From JAZKFT01 sp043760535 (GTDB lineage: Bacteria; Bacteroidota; Bacteroidia; Chitinophagales; Chitinophagaceae): a DNA stretch of 7,825 bases. The translations under genes were made by a program, and so were the position numbers. Shown one piece after another: positions 1-7,002 of the stretch. Location of the stretch: the NCBI GenBank assembly GCA_043760535.1, contig JAYUOV010000318.1, forward strand, positions 1 to 7,825, written 5' to 3'. Numbering within the stretch: the stretch's first letter is position 1; each line of letters opens with the position of its first letter. Under the pieces are notes generated by a model that worked only from the letters and a program-made list of their open reading frames with translations, was not told where the DNA came from and made no database searches.

Positions 1-137
1 AACAGAAAAACAAGAGTAAAAAGAAAATAACATATTAAAATAAAATTGTAACTTAAAATGCGGCACTTACAAAATATGGGTTTTTAGAGATGCCCTAAAG
101 GAAGTTTAGTAGATATTTGCCGTAAATTTTAAGCTTT

Positions 138-950
138 ATGTGGGATTATTTATTTACAATGGATTCGCTGATTAGCCTGTTAACCCTAACCCTGTTAGAG
201 ATTGTACTGGGAATAGACAATGTAATTTTTGTATCTATACTTATAGGCCGCCTGCCTGCCAACGAAAATAAAAAAGCCCGCCGGCTTTGGATGATACTGG
301 GCATTATTGTTAGAAGCTTACTGCTTTTAGCCCTCGGATGGCTCGTAACCAATGGCAGTAAAGAATTGTTTGGCTTTACTATTAACGACCATCATTATGG
401 TTTTAACCTCCGCAACTGCATCATGTTTGTGGGCGGATTGTTCCTGATATTTAAAACGGTAAAAGAAATACACCATAAGCTAGAAGGCGACGAGGAAGTG
501 CCCGGAGCACCCAAGAAAAAAGCCAATAAATTTGGAGCCATTATGGCGCAAATTATTTTGGTGGATATGATATTTTCTTTCGATAGCATAATCACCGCTA
601 TTGGTATGGCCAAGCATGTACCCATTATGATAATAGCTGTTATGATAGCCATGGTGATTATGTTCTTTTTTGCCGATGCCATTTCTAAATTTATAGAAAA
701 ACACCCTACCTTAAAAATGCTGGCCTTGTCATTTTTAATTATGGTAGGCTTTAGCCTTTTCTTCGAAGGGCTGGAACCCATACATGGTAGCCATATAGAC
801 AAAAGTTACATCTATGTAGCCATGGCATTTAGTTTTACGGTGGAACTGCTCAATATGCGGATGGCCAAAAAGAAAAAGGCCAAAGCTGTGAGACTACACG
901 GGCCGCAAATGCCGGTGGAGCAAACGTTTACGCCGGATGAGGCACATTGA
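138..950 (+). CDS. TerC family integral membrane protein (YgdQ-like)
   Basis: A 270-residue polytopic membrane protein of the TerC family, whose members are linked to tellurium resistance and, in better-studied cases, to manganese export or metal supply at the cytoplasmic membrane. About seven hydrophobic segments are visible (near 10-36, 48-70, 92-108, 133-153, 161-181, 192-211 and 222-241). The family signature is intact: ExxLGIDN at residues 21-28 with acidic E21 and D27, and the matching LVDMIFSFDS at 141-150 with D143 and D149 in the second half. FIEKHPT at 185-191 is also typical. A charged loop (110-131) splits the two halves, and the tail after 242 is Lys-rich and cytoplasmic-looking. 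The length fits the short YgdQ-type members with no CBS or CorC domain. The start at 138 gives the usual short lead before the first helix; Met8 is a weaker alternative. Family assignment is firm; the transported ion is not shown by sequence. Confidence 0.93.
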   Translation: MWDYLFTMDSLISLLTLTLLEIVLGIDNVIFVSILIGRLPANENKKARRLWMILGIIVRSLLLLALGWLVTNGSKELFGFTINDHHYGFNLRNCIMFVGGLFLIFKTVKEIHHKLEGDEEVPGAPKKKANKFGAIMAQIILVDMIFSFDSIITAIGMAKHVPIMIIAVMIAMVIMFFFADAISKFIEKHPTLKMLALSFLIMVGFSLFFEGLEPIHGSHIDKSYIYVAMAFSFTVELLNMRMAKKKKAKAVRLHGPQMPVEQTFTPDEAH

Positions 951-953
951 GGA

Positions 954-979
954 AGTTGGCAATTTTTAAGTTGCCAGTT
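954..979 (+). terminator. Weak hairpin just after the terC-family gene
   Basis: Four bases after the TGA stop, TGGCAA (957-962) pairs with TTGCCA (971-976). Two G-T wobbles and an A-T pair extend the stem outward to 954/979, around an 8-base loop. The position suits a 3' end, but there is no clear T-run after the right arm, so intrinsic termination is only possible. It also overlaps the end of a coding-like minus-strand stretch. Confidence 0.3.
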
Positions 980-1222
980 GGCAAAAGCAATCTTCTAAAA
1001 ACTTGAATTCTTCAAAAGATTGGGTTTGTGCACCTACGAACCAAAATCCGTTTCAATAGCATGTAACTAATCCGATAGCCCAGTTAAGCTATTAACAAGT
1101 TGAAATTCGAAAGTATGACCCGGTTGTTCCTGGGAGGCGTTTGGGTCAGTGGTTTGCATTTCGGTTCATTGATTATTATTAAGGGCTTTTATTTGAGTAT
1201 CGTTGGTTGGAATATGAACCAT
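966..1222 (-). pseudogene. Unrecognised, apparently decayed small coding stretch divergent from the AsmA gene
   Basis: Read on the minus strand from an ATG at 1222-1220, a frame begins MVHIPTNDTQIKALNNNQ and meets a TGA at 1166-1168 that is one base from an Arg codon. The same frame continues from an ATG at 1159 for 30 residues, containing GHTFEFQLVNSLTGLSD, to a TAG at 1067-1069. After a shift of frame it resumes with FWFVGAQTQSFEEFKFLED and ends at a TAA at 966-968. The amino-acid make-up (balanced, with an amphipathic end) is more protein-like than chance AT-rich spacer. I do not recognise the family. It would start 55 bases from the AsmA gene, divergently. It could instead be noise or one or two tiny peptides. 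Confidence 0.25.
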
Positions 1223-1277
1223 AGCAGCGGATGAAGACTCATAAAATATTATTTTTAAAAACAAATTATTATAAATC

Positions 1278-3950
1278 ATGGCTTGGATTAAAGCAAAACG
1301 TCTTATTAAAAAGACATTGAAAATAACCGGAATTAGTTTACTAGTGTTAGTTGTACTGGCCATTACACTGCCATATCTATTTAAAGGCAGAATATTAAAG
1401 TATATAAAAACAGAAGCCAATAACAGCTTATATGCTAAAGTTGATTTTGCCGATGTTGATATATCCATTTTTAGGCATTTTCCCAAACTTTCGGTTGGCG
1501 TAAGCCAGTTGCGAATTGTAGGAATAGATGCCTTTGCCAAAGACACTTTGTTGCAGGCAAAAAAAATTGATGTATCCATGGATTTAATAAGTGCCATAAA
1601 GGGAAAGAACATCCAGATTTACAGTATTAATTTAATAGAGCCTACCATACATGCTTTAATAAACGATAATGGCTTGGCAAATTGGAGTATTGTACGCCCA
1701 GATACTGCAAGTGTAACTGCCGATACTGCTAGTAATAATGTGCAACTGAACCTAAAAAATTATGCTATCGAAAACGGTAATATTATTTACAGGGATGAAA
1801 GCAGCAATACCATAGCTGAAATTAAAAACCTTAACCACCAGGGTAGTGGAAATTTAGCCGATGATATCTTTAAATTAAAAACACAAACCACGGCCGACGT
1901 GGTAAATTTTAGTTATGCCGGCATCTCATATTTAAATAAAGCAGCAGCAAGTATTAAAACAGATATTGACGTTGACAGCAAAAACAGCAAGTTCATTTTT
2001 GCATCAGACGAAATAAAACTGAATGGCTTACAACTCAGTACCAATGGTTTTTTTCAATTACTTAACGACAGTACGTATGCTATGGATATTAATTTTGAAG
2101 CACCATCTACCGACTTTAAAAATATTTTAAGCTTTGTACCTACCATTTACCAAAACAATTTCGATAACATTAAAACGAGTGGAAAAGCCCTATTTAATGG
2201 ATTTGTAAAAGGTAATTATAGCAGCACTACCATACCTGCGTACGCAGTTAATTTAGCGGTAAGCGAGGGTTACTTTAAATATCCCGATTTGCCAATGGCT
2301 GTGCAAAACATTAACTTAAAGGCAGCTATTAATAACCCAGATGGTATTACAGACCACACAGTAGTAAACATTAGCCAGGCCCACATAGAGTTTGGCACCG
2401 ACCCACTCGATTTTAGCCTACTGGTAAAAAACCCAGTAACCAACTTGTTTGTAGATGCTGTAGCAAAGGGCAAAATTGATTTATCTAACATTAAACAGTT
2501 TGTAAAGCTAGAAGCCGGCACACAATTAAAAGGCCTGTTAAATGCCGACGCTGCTTTAAAAGGAAATACAAAAGCCATCGAAAATAAACAATATGAGGCC
2601 ATAAATGCCATGGGAAACATTGCCTTAAACCAATTTTTTTACGCATCTAAAGATTACCCAACTGGCATCACTCTAAATAGTTTACTCCTAAGTTTTAACC
2701 CTAAAAACGTAACGCTTAGCAATGCAGAAGGCAAATTTATGAATACCAGTTTTGCTGCAAATGGCTACATCAACAATTTACTGCCTTACATTTTACAAAA
2801 CCAACCACTGGAGGGGCTTATAAACTTTAATGCAGATAAAGTAAATTTAAATGAATGGATGGGTGTTAGCACCGACACTACCAACACCAATACCGCTACC
2901 AGTAACCCGTTTGTGGTTCCGGCTAATTTAAACCTTGCACTTGATGCTACTGTAGGCAACGTACACTACGATAAACTTGATATAACCGACCTCACCGGCA
3001 GCCTAATGGTAAGTGATGAAACCATTACATTCAATAACATTAAGGGAAACGCCTTAGATGGCAACATTGGCATTGGCGGTAATTACTCCACCAAAACCAG
3101 TAAAACACAACCCGACATTGCTCTCAACTATGCAGTTAATAATGTGGACATACAAAAAACCTTTTTTGCTTTTAACACTGTACAAAAGCTAATGCCCATT
3201 GGTAAATTTTTAGCCGGAAAGCTAAGTTCTTCTTTAAATCTTTCGGGCAAATTGGGAGAAAATATGATGCCCGATTTAAGCACACTATCCGGCATTGGTA
3301 ATGTGCTAATGATTGAAGGTGTTTTAAATAGCTTTCAACCCGTAGAAAATATTGCCAAATTTATAAATGTGAAAGCTTTAAGCAATATTGCCGCTAAAGA
3401 CGTAAAAACGTTCTTTGAGCTTACCAATGGCAATGTTTTAATTAAACCTTTTTCTGTTAAGGTAAAAGACATTGAAATGGAAATTGGTGGGCTGCACGGC
3501 CTAACACAAGCCATGGATTATACCATTAACATGAAGGTACCAAGAGCCCTAATGGGTGATAAAGCCAACAGCATCATCAACAATTTATCTAGCCAGGCCA
3601 GCAACAAAGGTGTACCCATAAAAGTAGGCGAAATAGTACCCATTCAGGTAAAGCTGGGTGGTACCATTACTGCACCAACTATAAAAACCGATTTAAAACA
3701 AACTAGCAACAGCTTAGCACAAGATATTAAACAACAGACCACAACATTTGCCAACGCAAAAATAGACAGCGCAAAATTGGCCATTAAAGACACCTTAACA
3801 TCAGCCAAAAATCAGCTTCTGAAAGATGGTAAAGATCAGTTGACCAAAAAATTGTTTTCGCCAAACGATACCACAAAAATCGAAACCAAGAAAAATTTAG
3901 AAGACAAAGGCAAAAAATTATTGAAGAATCTATTTAATAAAAAAGAATAA
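1278..3950 (+). CDS. AsmA family envelope protein
   Basis: An 890-residue protein with a basic N-terminus (KAKRLIKK) and a single membrane anchor at about 17-35. The rest is a long, beta-rich, presumably periplasmic body, as in AsmA/TamB-like proteins. These are thought to bridge the envelope and influence outer-membrane assembly and lipid movement. The N-terminal AsmA part includes the recognisable DISIFRHFPKLSVGV stretch near 61-75. The AsmA-like C-terminal region lies roughly at 650-805, with a GKLSSSLNLSGKLG-type repeat and an IPVQVKLGGT-like strand (seen here as PIQVKLGGTITAPTIKTDLK). Residues about 806-890 form a Lys/Gln-rich, helical-looking tail with many regularly spaced Leu and Lys. 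A Thr/Asn-rich linker sits near 528-545. The start at 1278 puts the anchor at the usual distance; no Shine-Dalgarno sequence is seen, which is normal in Bacteroidota. The gene is intact. Which lipid or partner it handles cannot be told from sequence. Confidence 0.88.
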   Translation: MAWIKAKRLIKKTLKITGISLLVLVVLAITLPYLFKGRILKYIKTEANNSLYAKVDFADVDISIFRHFPKLSVGVSQLRIVGIDAFAKDTLLQAKKIDVSMDLISAIKGKNIQIYSINLIEPTIHALINDNGLANWSIVRPDTASVTADTASNNVQLNLKNYAIENGNIIYRDESSNTIAEIKNLNHQGSGNLADDIFKLKTQTTADVVNFSYAGISYLNKAAASIKTDIDVDSKNSKFIFASDEIKLNGLQLSTNGFFQLLNDSTYAMDINFEAPSTDFKNILSFVPTIYQNNFDNIKTSGKALFNGFVKGNYSSTTIPAYAVNLAVSEGYFKYPDLPMAVQNINLKAAINNPDGITDHTVVNISQAHIEFGTDPLDFSLLVKNPVTNLFVDAVAKGKIDLSNIKQFVKLEAGTQLKGLLNADAALKGNTKAIENKQYEAINAMGNIALNQFFYASKDYPTGITLNSLLLSFNPKNVTLSNAEGKFMNTSFAANGYINNLLPYILQNQPLEGLINFNADKVNLNEWMGVSTDTTNTNTATSNPFVVPANLNLALDATVGNVHYDKLDITDLTGSLMVSDETITFNNIKGNALDGNIGIGGNYSTKTSKTQPDIALNYAVNNVDIQKTFFAFNTVQKLMPIGKFLAGKLSSSLNLSGKLGENMMPDLSTLSGIGNVLMIEGVLNSFQPVENIAKFINVKALSNIAAKDVKTFFELTNGNVLIKPFSVKVKDIEMEIGGLHGLTQAMDYTINMKVPRALMGDKANSIINNLSSQASNKGVPIKVGEIVPIQVKLGGTITAPTIKTDLKQTSNSLAQDIKQQTTTFANAKIDSAKLAIKDTLTSAKNQLLKDGKDQLTKKLFSPNDTTKIETKKNLEDKGKKLLKNLFNKKE

Positions 3951-4039
3951 GTAAACCTGTGCGCCGGCGGTGCTTTCGCATACAGTATAATTTATTATAA
4001 TATGATTGTAGTTTGCCAAATGCCCAACGTTAAATTACC

Positions 4040-4753
4040 TTACCGCATTTTCAACAAAGTAGCCGCCACTATCCCGGCCGTTTCGGTACGTAATCTGGTG
4101 TTGCCAAGGGCTACAGGTTTATAGTTATTATCCAAAGCCAGTTGTATTTCTGCTGTGGTAAAATCGCCTTCGGGGCCAATGAGGATTAGTTGATTGGTTG
4201 ATTGGTTGATTGGTTGATTGGTTAACTGCTGTTTGTCTGTTTCCAGGCAATGGGCTATCATTTTATGGCCTTCCAATTTTTCAAAAGCTTTAATGCTATC
4301 CGTAAAAGAAGCGGTGGTATGCAGTACCGGCATCCATGCCTGCTGGCTTTGCAACATGGCACTAATGAGGATTTGCTTCATCCGGTCGAGCCGGAAAACC
4401 TGCCGTTCGGTGCGGTGGCAGAGTAATGGATAAATATCGGTGATGCCTATTTCGGTAGCTTTTTCTAAAAACCATTCGAACCTTGCGGCATTTTTCACCA
4501 GCGAAATAGCAATGCCAATACTATGTGCAGCCGGTAGCTGATAAGTGATGGATTCAATGGTTACTTCTGTTTTCTTTTTATGGGCATCGGTAATAATGGC
4601 CCGGGCTATCGTTCCCTTTCCATTGGCCAATTGTACGGCTTCATCTTCCTTCATCCGCAACACCTGCACGGCATGGCGGCTTGCGGCTTCATCCAGCAGC
4701 AGGGTTTTGGTTTGTTGGTTCAGTTCGTCCGAAAAGAAAAAAGGAACATCCAT
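4040..4753 (-). CDS. rsmE: 16S rRNA (uracil(1498)-N(3))-methyltransferase RsmE
   Basis: A 237-residue SPOUT-class methyltransferase. RsmE uses S-adenosylmethionine to methylate N3 of U1498 (E. coli numbering) in 16S rRNA of the small ribosomal subunit. The N-terminal PUA-like RNA-binding part shows HAVQVLRMKEDE (27-38) and NGKG (44-47). The catalytic half shows EKATEIGI (97-104), RTER (114-117) and SAMLQSQQAWMP (131-142). The knot that binds the cofactor is marked by IGPEGDF (192-198) and LGNTRLRTETA (216-226). Length is normal for the family. Residues 177-190 are encoded by an octamer repeat array and form an Asn/Gln-rich insert directly before the GPEG motif. The gene lies 260 bases downstream of dnaB on the same strand and converges on the AsmA gene. 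The ATG at 4753 has a heptamer repeat 3 bases upstream instead of a ribosome binding site. Identity is secure. Confidence 0.95.
   Translation of the reverse strand: MDVPFFFSDELNQQTKTLLLDEAASRHAVQVLRMKEDEAVQLANGKGTIARAIITDAHKKKTEVTIESITYQLPAAHSIGIAISLVKNAARFEWFLEKATEIGITDIYPLLCHRTERQVFRLDRMKQILISAMLQSQQAWMPVLHTTASFTDSIKAFEKLEGHKMIAHCLETDKQQLTNQPINQSTNQLILIGPEGDFTTAEIQLALDNNYKPVALGNTRLRTETAGIVAATLLKMR
4184..4223 (-). repeat. Octamer tandem array inside rsmE (about five GATTGGTT units on the + strand)
   Basis: Units are GATTAGTT (4184-4191, one base off) followed by four perfect GATTGGTT copies (4192-4199, 4200-4207, 4208-4215, 4216-4223). Eight is not a multiple of three, so the array is read in three frames in turn and encodes L-T-N-Q-P-I-N-Q-S-T-N-Q-L-I. 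Gain or loss of one unit would shift the rsmE frame ahead of its cofactor-binding knot; gain or loss of three units would keep it. Confidence 0.9.
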
Positions 4754-4756
4754 CTA

Positions 4757-4784
4757 TTTACGATTTACGATTTGGGATTTACGA
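4757..4784 (-). repeat. Heptamer tandem array at the rsmE translation start
   Basis: Four TTTACGA-type units on the + strand: two perfect (4757-4763, 4764-4770), one TTTGGGA variant (4771-4777), one perfect (4778-4784). On the coding strand this is TCGTAAA repeated, ending 3 bases before the rsmE ATG. It therefore occupies the leader where ribosomes load, and copy-number change would alter leader length. A relationship to other TCGTAAA-type intergenic repeats in the same genome is likely but cannot be seen here. Confidence 0.8.
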
Positions 4785-4810
4785 TTTGTAAAGGGATGAT
4801 GATTGTGTAG

Positions 4811-4829
4811 AGACGCCATGCAGGCGTCT
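4811..4829. repeat. Perfect 7-bp inverted repeat between dnaB and rsmE
   Basis: AGACGCC (4811-4817) and GGCGTCT (4823-4829) flank the loop ATGCA. The left side reads GTAGAGACGCC, which resembles a dispersed GTAGAGACGC-type palindrome that I recall from Bacteroidota and cyanobacterial intergenic regions; the right arm here has lost the outer match. No T-run follows on the minus strand within a few bases, so it is more likely a repeat remnant or mRNA hairpin than a strong terminator for dnaB. Confidence 0.6.
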
Positions 4830-4977
4830 AAATCTAACCGATAGAACTGCCAATAAAAACGCAGGGTTTTATGCAGGTTTCATAGTAGCAATCAGATGAA
4901 TGGAGCGTCGCCAATGTCGCCCAATCAGGGTCCAAAAGCTGGTTTCAAAAAGAAAAATCACCACCCAAATCCTGATA

Positions 4978-5019
4978 CTTGAATCTTGTCCCTTAATCCT
5001 TGAACCTTGAACCTTAAAA
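4978..5019. repeat. Heptamer tandem array covering the dnaB stop codon
   Basis: Six 7-base units on the + strand: CTTGAAT, CTTGTCC, CTTAATC, CTTGAAC, CTTGAAC, CTTAAAA. The last unit contains the complement of the dnaB TAA stop (5014-5016), so the array starts exactly at the 3' end of the gene and extends about 36 bases downstream. Two central copies are identical; the outer ones have diverged. Confidence 0.75.
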
Positions 5020-6618
5020 CAAAGCATCTTCATCACTCTCCGGAAAGCCAGCATCAAAGTCGTCTTGCATGTCGTTCATTTTACTGCCTTTTTGTATGTA
5101 GAGTGTGGCGCCGCCGTTATCACCGCCCTGTTCTTCTTTGGCCAATGGGCGAAAATTACCGCCACTGCTAACCGGTGGCAGGCCGGCACCGTAACCTTGT
5201 GTGCCATCGTCTTCTATAAATTTTTGTATGTGCAGCAAGGCCCGCAGTTTTATGGTTTCCAAGGCACCATTACGGTGTTTAGCTATTTTAATTTCGGTTT
5301 CGCCACGGTTGCTTTCTCCGTTCTCATTTTCGGTTACGCCGTAATACTCAGGGCGGTACAGGAACATTACCATATCTGCATCTTGTTCAATGGCACCCGA
5401 TTCACGTAAGTCGCTTAGCTGTGGCATTTTGTTGCCCTCTTTTCTGCTTTCTACGGCACGGCTTAACTGGCTCAAGGCTATTACCGGTACTTTTAATTCT
5501 TTGGCCATTTGCTTTAATGCACGGCTAATGCCGCTGATTTCCTGTTCCCGGTTGCCACGGGCATCGCCACTTCCGCTCATTAGCTGCAGGTAGTCAATAA
5601 TAATCATACCTACTTTAAACTTATTTACCATACGGCGGCACTTGGCACGTAGTTCAAAAATGTTGAGGGCAGCACTATCATCAATATAAATTGGGGCACT
5701 TTCCAAAGGCTGCATTCCCTTGGTCAGCAGTTGTTTCATCTCATAATCTTCCAGTCGGCCACGGCTTATTTTTTCCATGTGTATCTCACTCTGTGCACTA
5801 AGAATACGCTGTACCAACTGTGGGGCACTCATCTCTAAACTAAACAGCCCTACACCCACCGGATTAACCGGGTGCAGTGCTGCATTACGGGCCAGGTTAA
5901 GTGCAAAAGCCGTTTTACCCACGGCTGGCCTTGCGGCAATAATAATTAAATCGGTAGGTTGCCAGCCGTTGGTTACCCTATCCAATGCAGCAAAGCCACT
6001 TGGCACGCCAGTAATATCATCTTTCTTATTGCGGAGCTCCTCAATACGGCTGTAAGCCTTGGCCAAAACCGCAGGCAATTCGTCGAAGTTTTTCTTGAGG
6101 TGATTATTGGTAATTTCAAACAGTTTGCTTTCAGCATCATCCAGCAAATCGAAAACATCGGTACTGTCTTCATAGGCATCGTGTATTACTTCGCCACTGA
6201 TGCGGATGAGTTCTCGTTGGATAAATTTTTGGAGTACAATACGAGCATGTGCTTCTATGTTGGCACTGCTTACTACCGAGTTAGTAAGCTTGGTTACAAA
6301 GTAAGGGCCGCCTACATTATCCAGTTCTTCTTTGTATCGCAGTTCTTCTACCACGGTTAAAATATCTATAGGGCTGCTCTTGGTTTGCAGGCTTTGCATG
6401 GCGCTAAAAATGCGTTGATGTGCTTCCACATAAAAGCATTGAGGCTTTAATATTTCTACCACGGTGTCAAAGGCACTTTTTTCCAGCATGATGGCACCGA
6501 GAACAGCCTCTTCCAGGTCTTTTGCCTGTGGCGGCACTTTTCCGTACACCATAGTACTTAGGTCCACGTTCGGCTTCCTTCGTTGTTTTCTGTCTTTGTT
6601 AGTATTGATGATTTCCAT
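5014..6618 (-). CDS. dnaB: Replicative DNA helicase DnaB
   Basis: A 534-residue hexameric ring helicase that unwinds the replication fork 5' to 3' using ATP and recruits primase. The N-terminal collar domain runs from about 30 to 135 (QAKDLEEAVLGAIML at 31-45 is diagnostic), followed by a linker helix and the RecA-like motor from about 195. The motor shows Walker A ARPAVGKT (229-236, K235), a catalytic glutamate region FSLEMS (259-264), Walker B MIIIDYLQLM (338-347, D342), ALSQLSR (381-387), DLRESGAIEQDAD (403-415) and KHRNG (447-451) carrying the arginine finger R449. The region after about 470 is a Gly-rich then acidic tail ending in SDEDALF, longer than in E. coli DnaB and probably disordered. 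No intein is present. The start at 6618 precedes a basic leader before the collar. The gene is read away from the DnaA-box cluster at 7018-7067. Confidence 0.97.
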   Translation of the reverse strand: MEIINTNKDRKQRRKPNVDLSTMVYGKVPPQAKDLEEAVLGAIMLEKSAFDTVVEILKPQCFYVEAHQRIFSAMQSLQTKSSPIDILTVVEELRYKEELDNVGGPYFVTKLTNSVVSSANIEAHARIVLQKFIQRELIRISGEVIHDAYEDSTDVFDLLDDAESKLFEITNNHLKKNFDELPAVLAKAYSRIEELRNKKDDITGVPSGFAALDRVTNGWQPTDLIIIAARPAVGKTAFALNLARNAALHPVNPVGVGLFSLEMSAPQLVQRILSAQSEIHMEKISRGRLEDYEMKQLLTKGMQPLESAPIYIDDSAALNIFELRAKCRRMVNKFKVGMIIIDYLQLMSGSGDARGNREQEISGISRALKQMAKELKVPVIALSQLSRAVESRKEGNKMPQLSDLRESGAIEQDADMVMFLYRPEYYGVTENENGESNRGETEIKIAKHRNGALETIKLRALLHIQKFIEDDGTQGYGAGLPPVSSGGNFRPLAKEEQGGDNGGATLYIQKGSKMNDMQDDFDAGFPESDEDALF

Positions 6619-6709
6619 GGCTATTTAAAATCCGATATCATTAGGTTTAAGAAAATGGTGTGTGGTGTTATTTAATAGTCATTGGTAAAATGTAAATGGT
6701 ATTAACCCA

Positions 6710-6835
6710 TCATTTTTTTAATAAAACGGCTTTGTATCGGTCAATGTCTTTTAACAATTGACCCAATAACAAATAACCATTCCCATCCGGCACAACACTT
6801 AAGTGGGCTACTTTTGTTCCAACAAAAATGATTAT
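6710..6835 (-). pseudogene. Coding-like fragment, possible frameshifted C-terminal part of a small exported protein
   Basis: The minus strand from 6835 down to a TGA at 6712-6710 is open for 41 codons and has no ATG. It contains FVGTKVAHLSVVPDGNGYLL and ends GQLLKDIDRYKAVLLKK, a very protein-like composition with a Lys-rich amphipathic end. Directly upstream in the same frame are L-R-K and a TGA (6838-6836) that is one base from an Arg codon. The signal-peptide ORF at 6844-7002 lies just before it in a different frame. One frameshift plus one nonsense change would join the two into a protein of about 98 residues. This reading is inference, and I do not recognise the family. The 100-base stretch between this and dnaB shows nothing further that I can support. 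Confidence 0.35.
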
Positions 6836-6843
6836 TCATTTTC

Positions 6844-7002
6844 TTAGTCCTCGGTGCCTTTTTTTACAGAAAATCCAGTCTTTTTTTTGAAAAAATCCTC
6901 CCACCCTGCGGCATAATTAATGAATCGATAACCGTTTTGGGCGGTCGAAGATAGTAGGAAAAGGATGAGGTTAAAGAAGCATTTTTGTATAAATTTATTC
7001 AT
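6844..7002 (-). CDS. Small exported peptide (52 aa), unrecognised, possibly the N-terminal part of a broken gene
   Basis: ATG at 7002-7000 and TAA at 6846-6844 give 52 residues. The start MNKFIQKCFFNLILFLLSS is a textbook signal peptide (basic n-region, hydrophobic core), and STAQNG offers an AQ-type signal peptidase I site near residue 21-22, common in Bacteroidota. Cys8 is not in a lipobox. The mature part would be about 31 residues, aromatic (YRFINYAAGWEDFF) and then Lys-rich. It is read from a possible promoter that overlaps DnaA-box-like repeats, and it lies between that cluster and dnaB. It may be a true micro-gene, or the front of a frameshifted gene continuing in 6710-6835. No function is assigned; the coding call rests on the signal peptide and composition. 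Confidence 0.45.
   Translation of the reverse strand: MNKFIQKCFFNLILFLLSSTAQNGYRFINYAAGWEDFFKKKTGFSVKKGTED

Noticed and set aside
112..119. GATATTTG as a -7 box for the TerC-family gene
   Set aside because: One mismatch and no -33 element at a usable distance in the 137 bases available.
1..137. yybP-ykoY (Mn2+) riboswitch before the TerC-family gene
   Set aside because: Such riboswitches precede some terC homologues, but no conserved GC-rich core or paired stems of that class are visible in this AT-rich leader.
192..198. GPEGDF in RsmE (protein residues 192-198; Gly to Asp relative to GPEGGF) as a catalytic defect
   Set aside because: To my knowledge this variant is common in Bacteroidota RsmE proteins, and the second knot motif is intact.
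1116..1148. TGACCC...GGGTCA inverted repeat upstream of the AsmA gene
   Set aside because: Arms are only 6 bp with a 21-base gap and lie in the possible decayed gene; no other evidence of a binding site.
1188..1195. TTTATTTG as a -7 box for the AsmA gene, with TTG 16 bases upstream
   Set aside because: One mismatch in a short motif and a spacer at the short end; A/T-rich spacers yield such matches often.
1115..1234. 39-codon + strand ORF upstream of the AsmA gene
   Set aside because: It is antisense to a more protein-like minus-strand stretch and has no recognisable features.
3991..4004. TATAATTTATTATA palindrome between the convergent AsmA and rsmE genes as a bidirectional terminator
   Set aside because: The stem is only A-T pairs with almost no loop and no flanking T-run; it is too weak to call.
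4896..4982. 28-codon + strand ORF between rsmE and dnaB
   Set aside because: It ends in the heptamer array and has no supporting features.
4978..5019. Repeats near dnaB as a CRISPR array
   Set aside because: Units are 7 bases in direct tandem with no spacers and no cas genes nearby.
6739..6763. 7-bp inverted repeat GGTCAAT/ATTGACC between dnaB and the small gene, as operator or terminator
   Set aside because: It falls inside the coding-like fragment at 6710-6835 and is not followed by a T-run on the minus strand; it could be chance codon content.
6809..6816. Exact TAnnTTTG match (TACTTTTG) on the + strand, as a promoter with a 20-codon ORF at 6828
   Set aside because: It lies within the coding-like minus-strand stretch (codons for T-K-V), has no -33 partner at proper spacing, and drives no credible gene.
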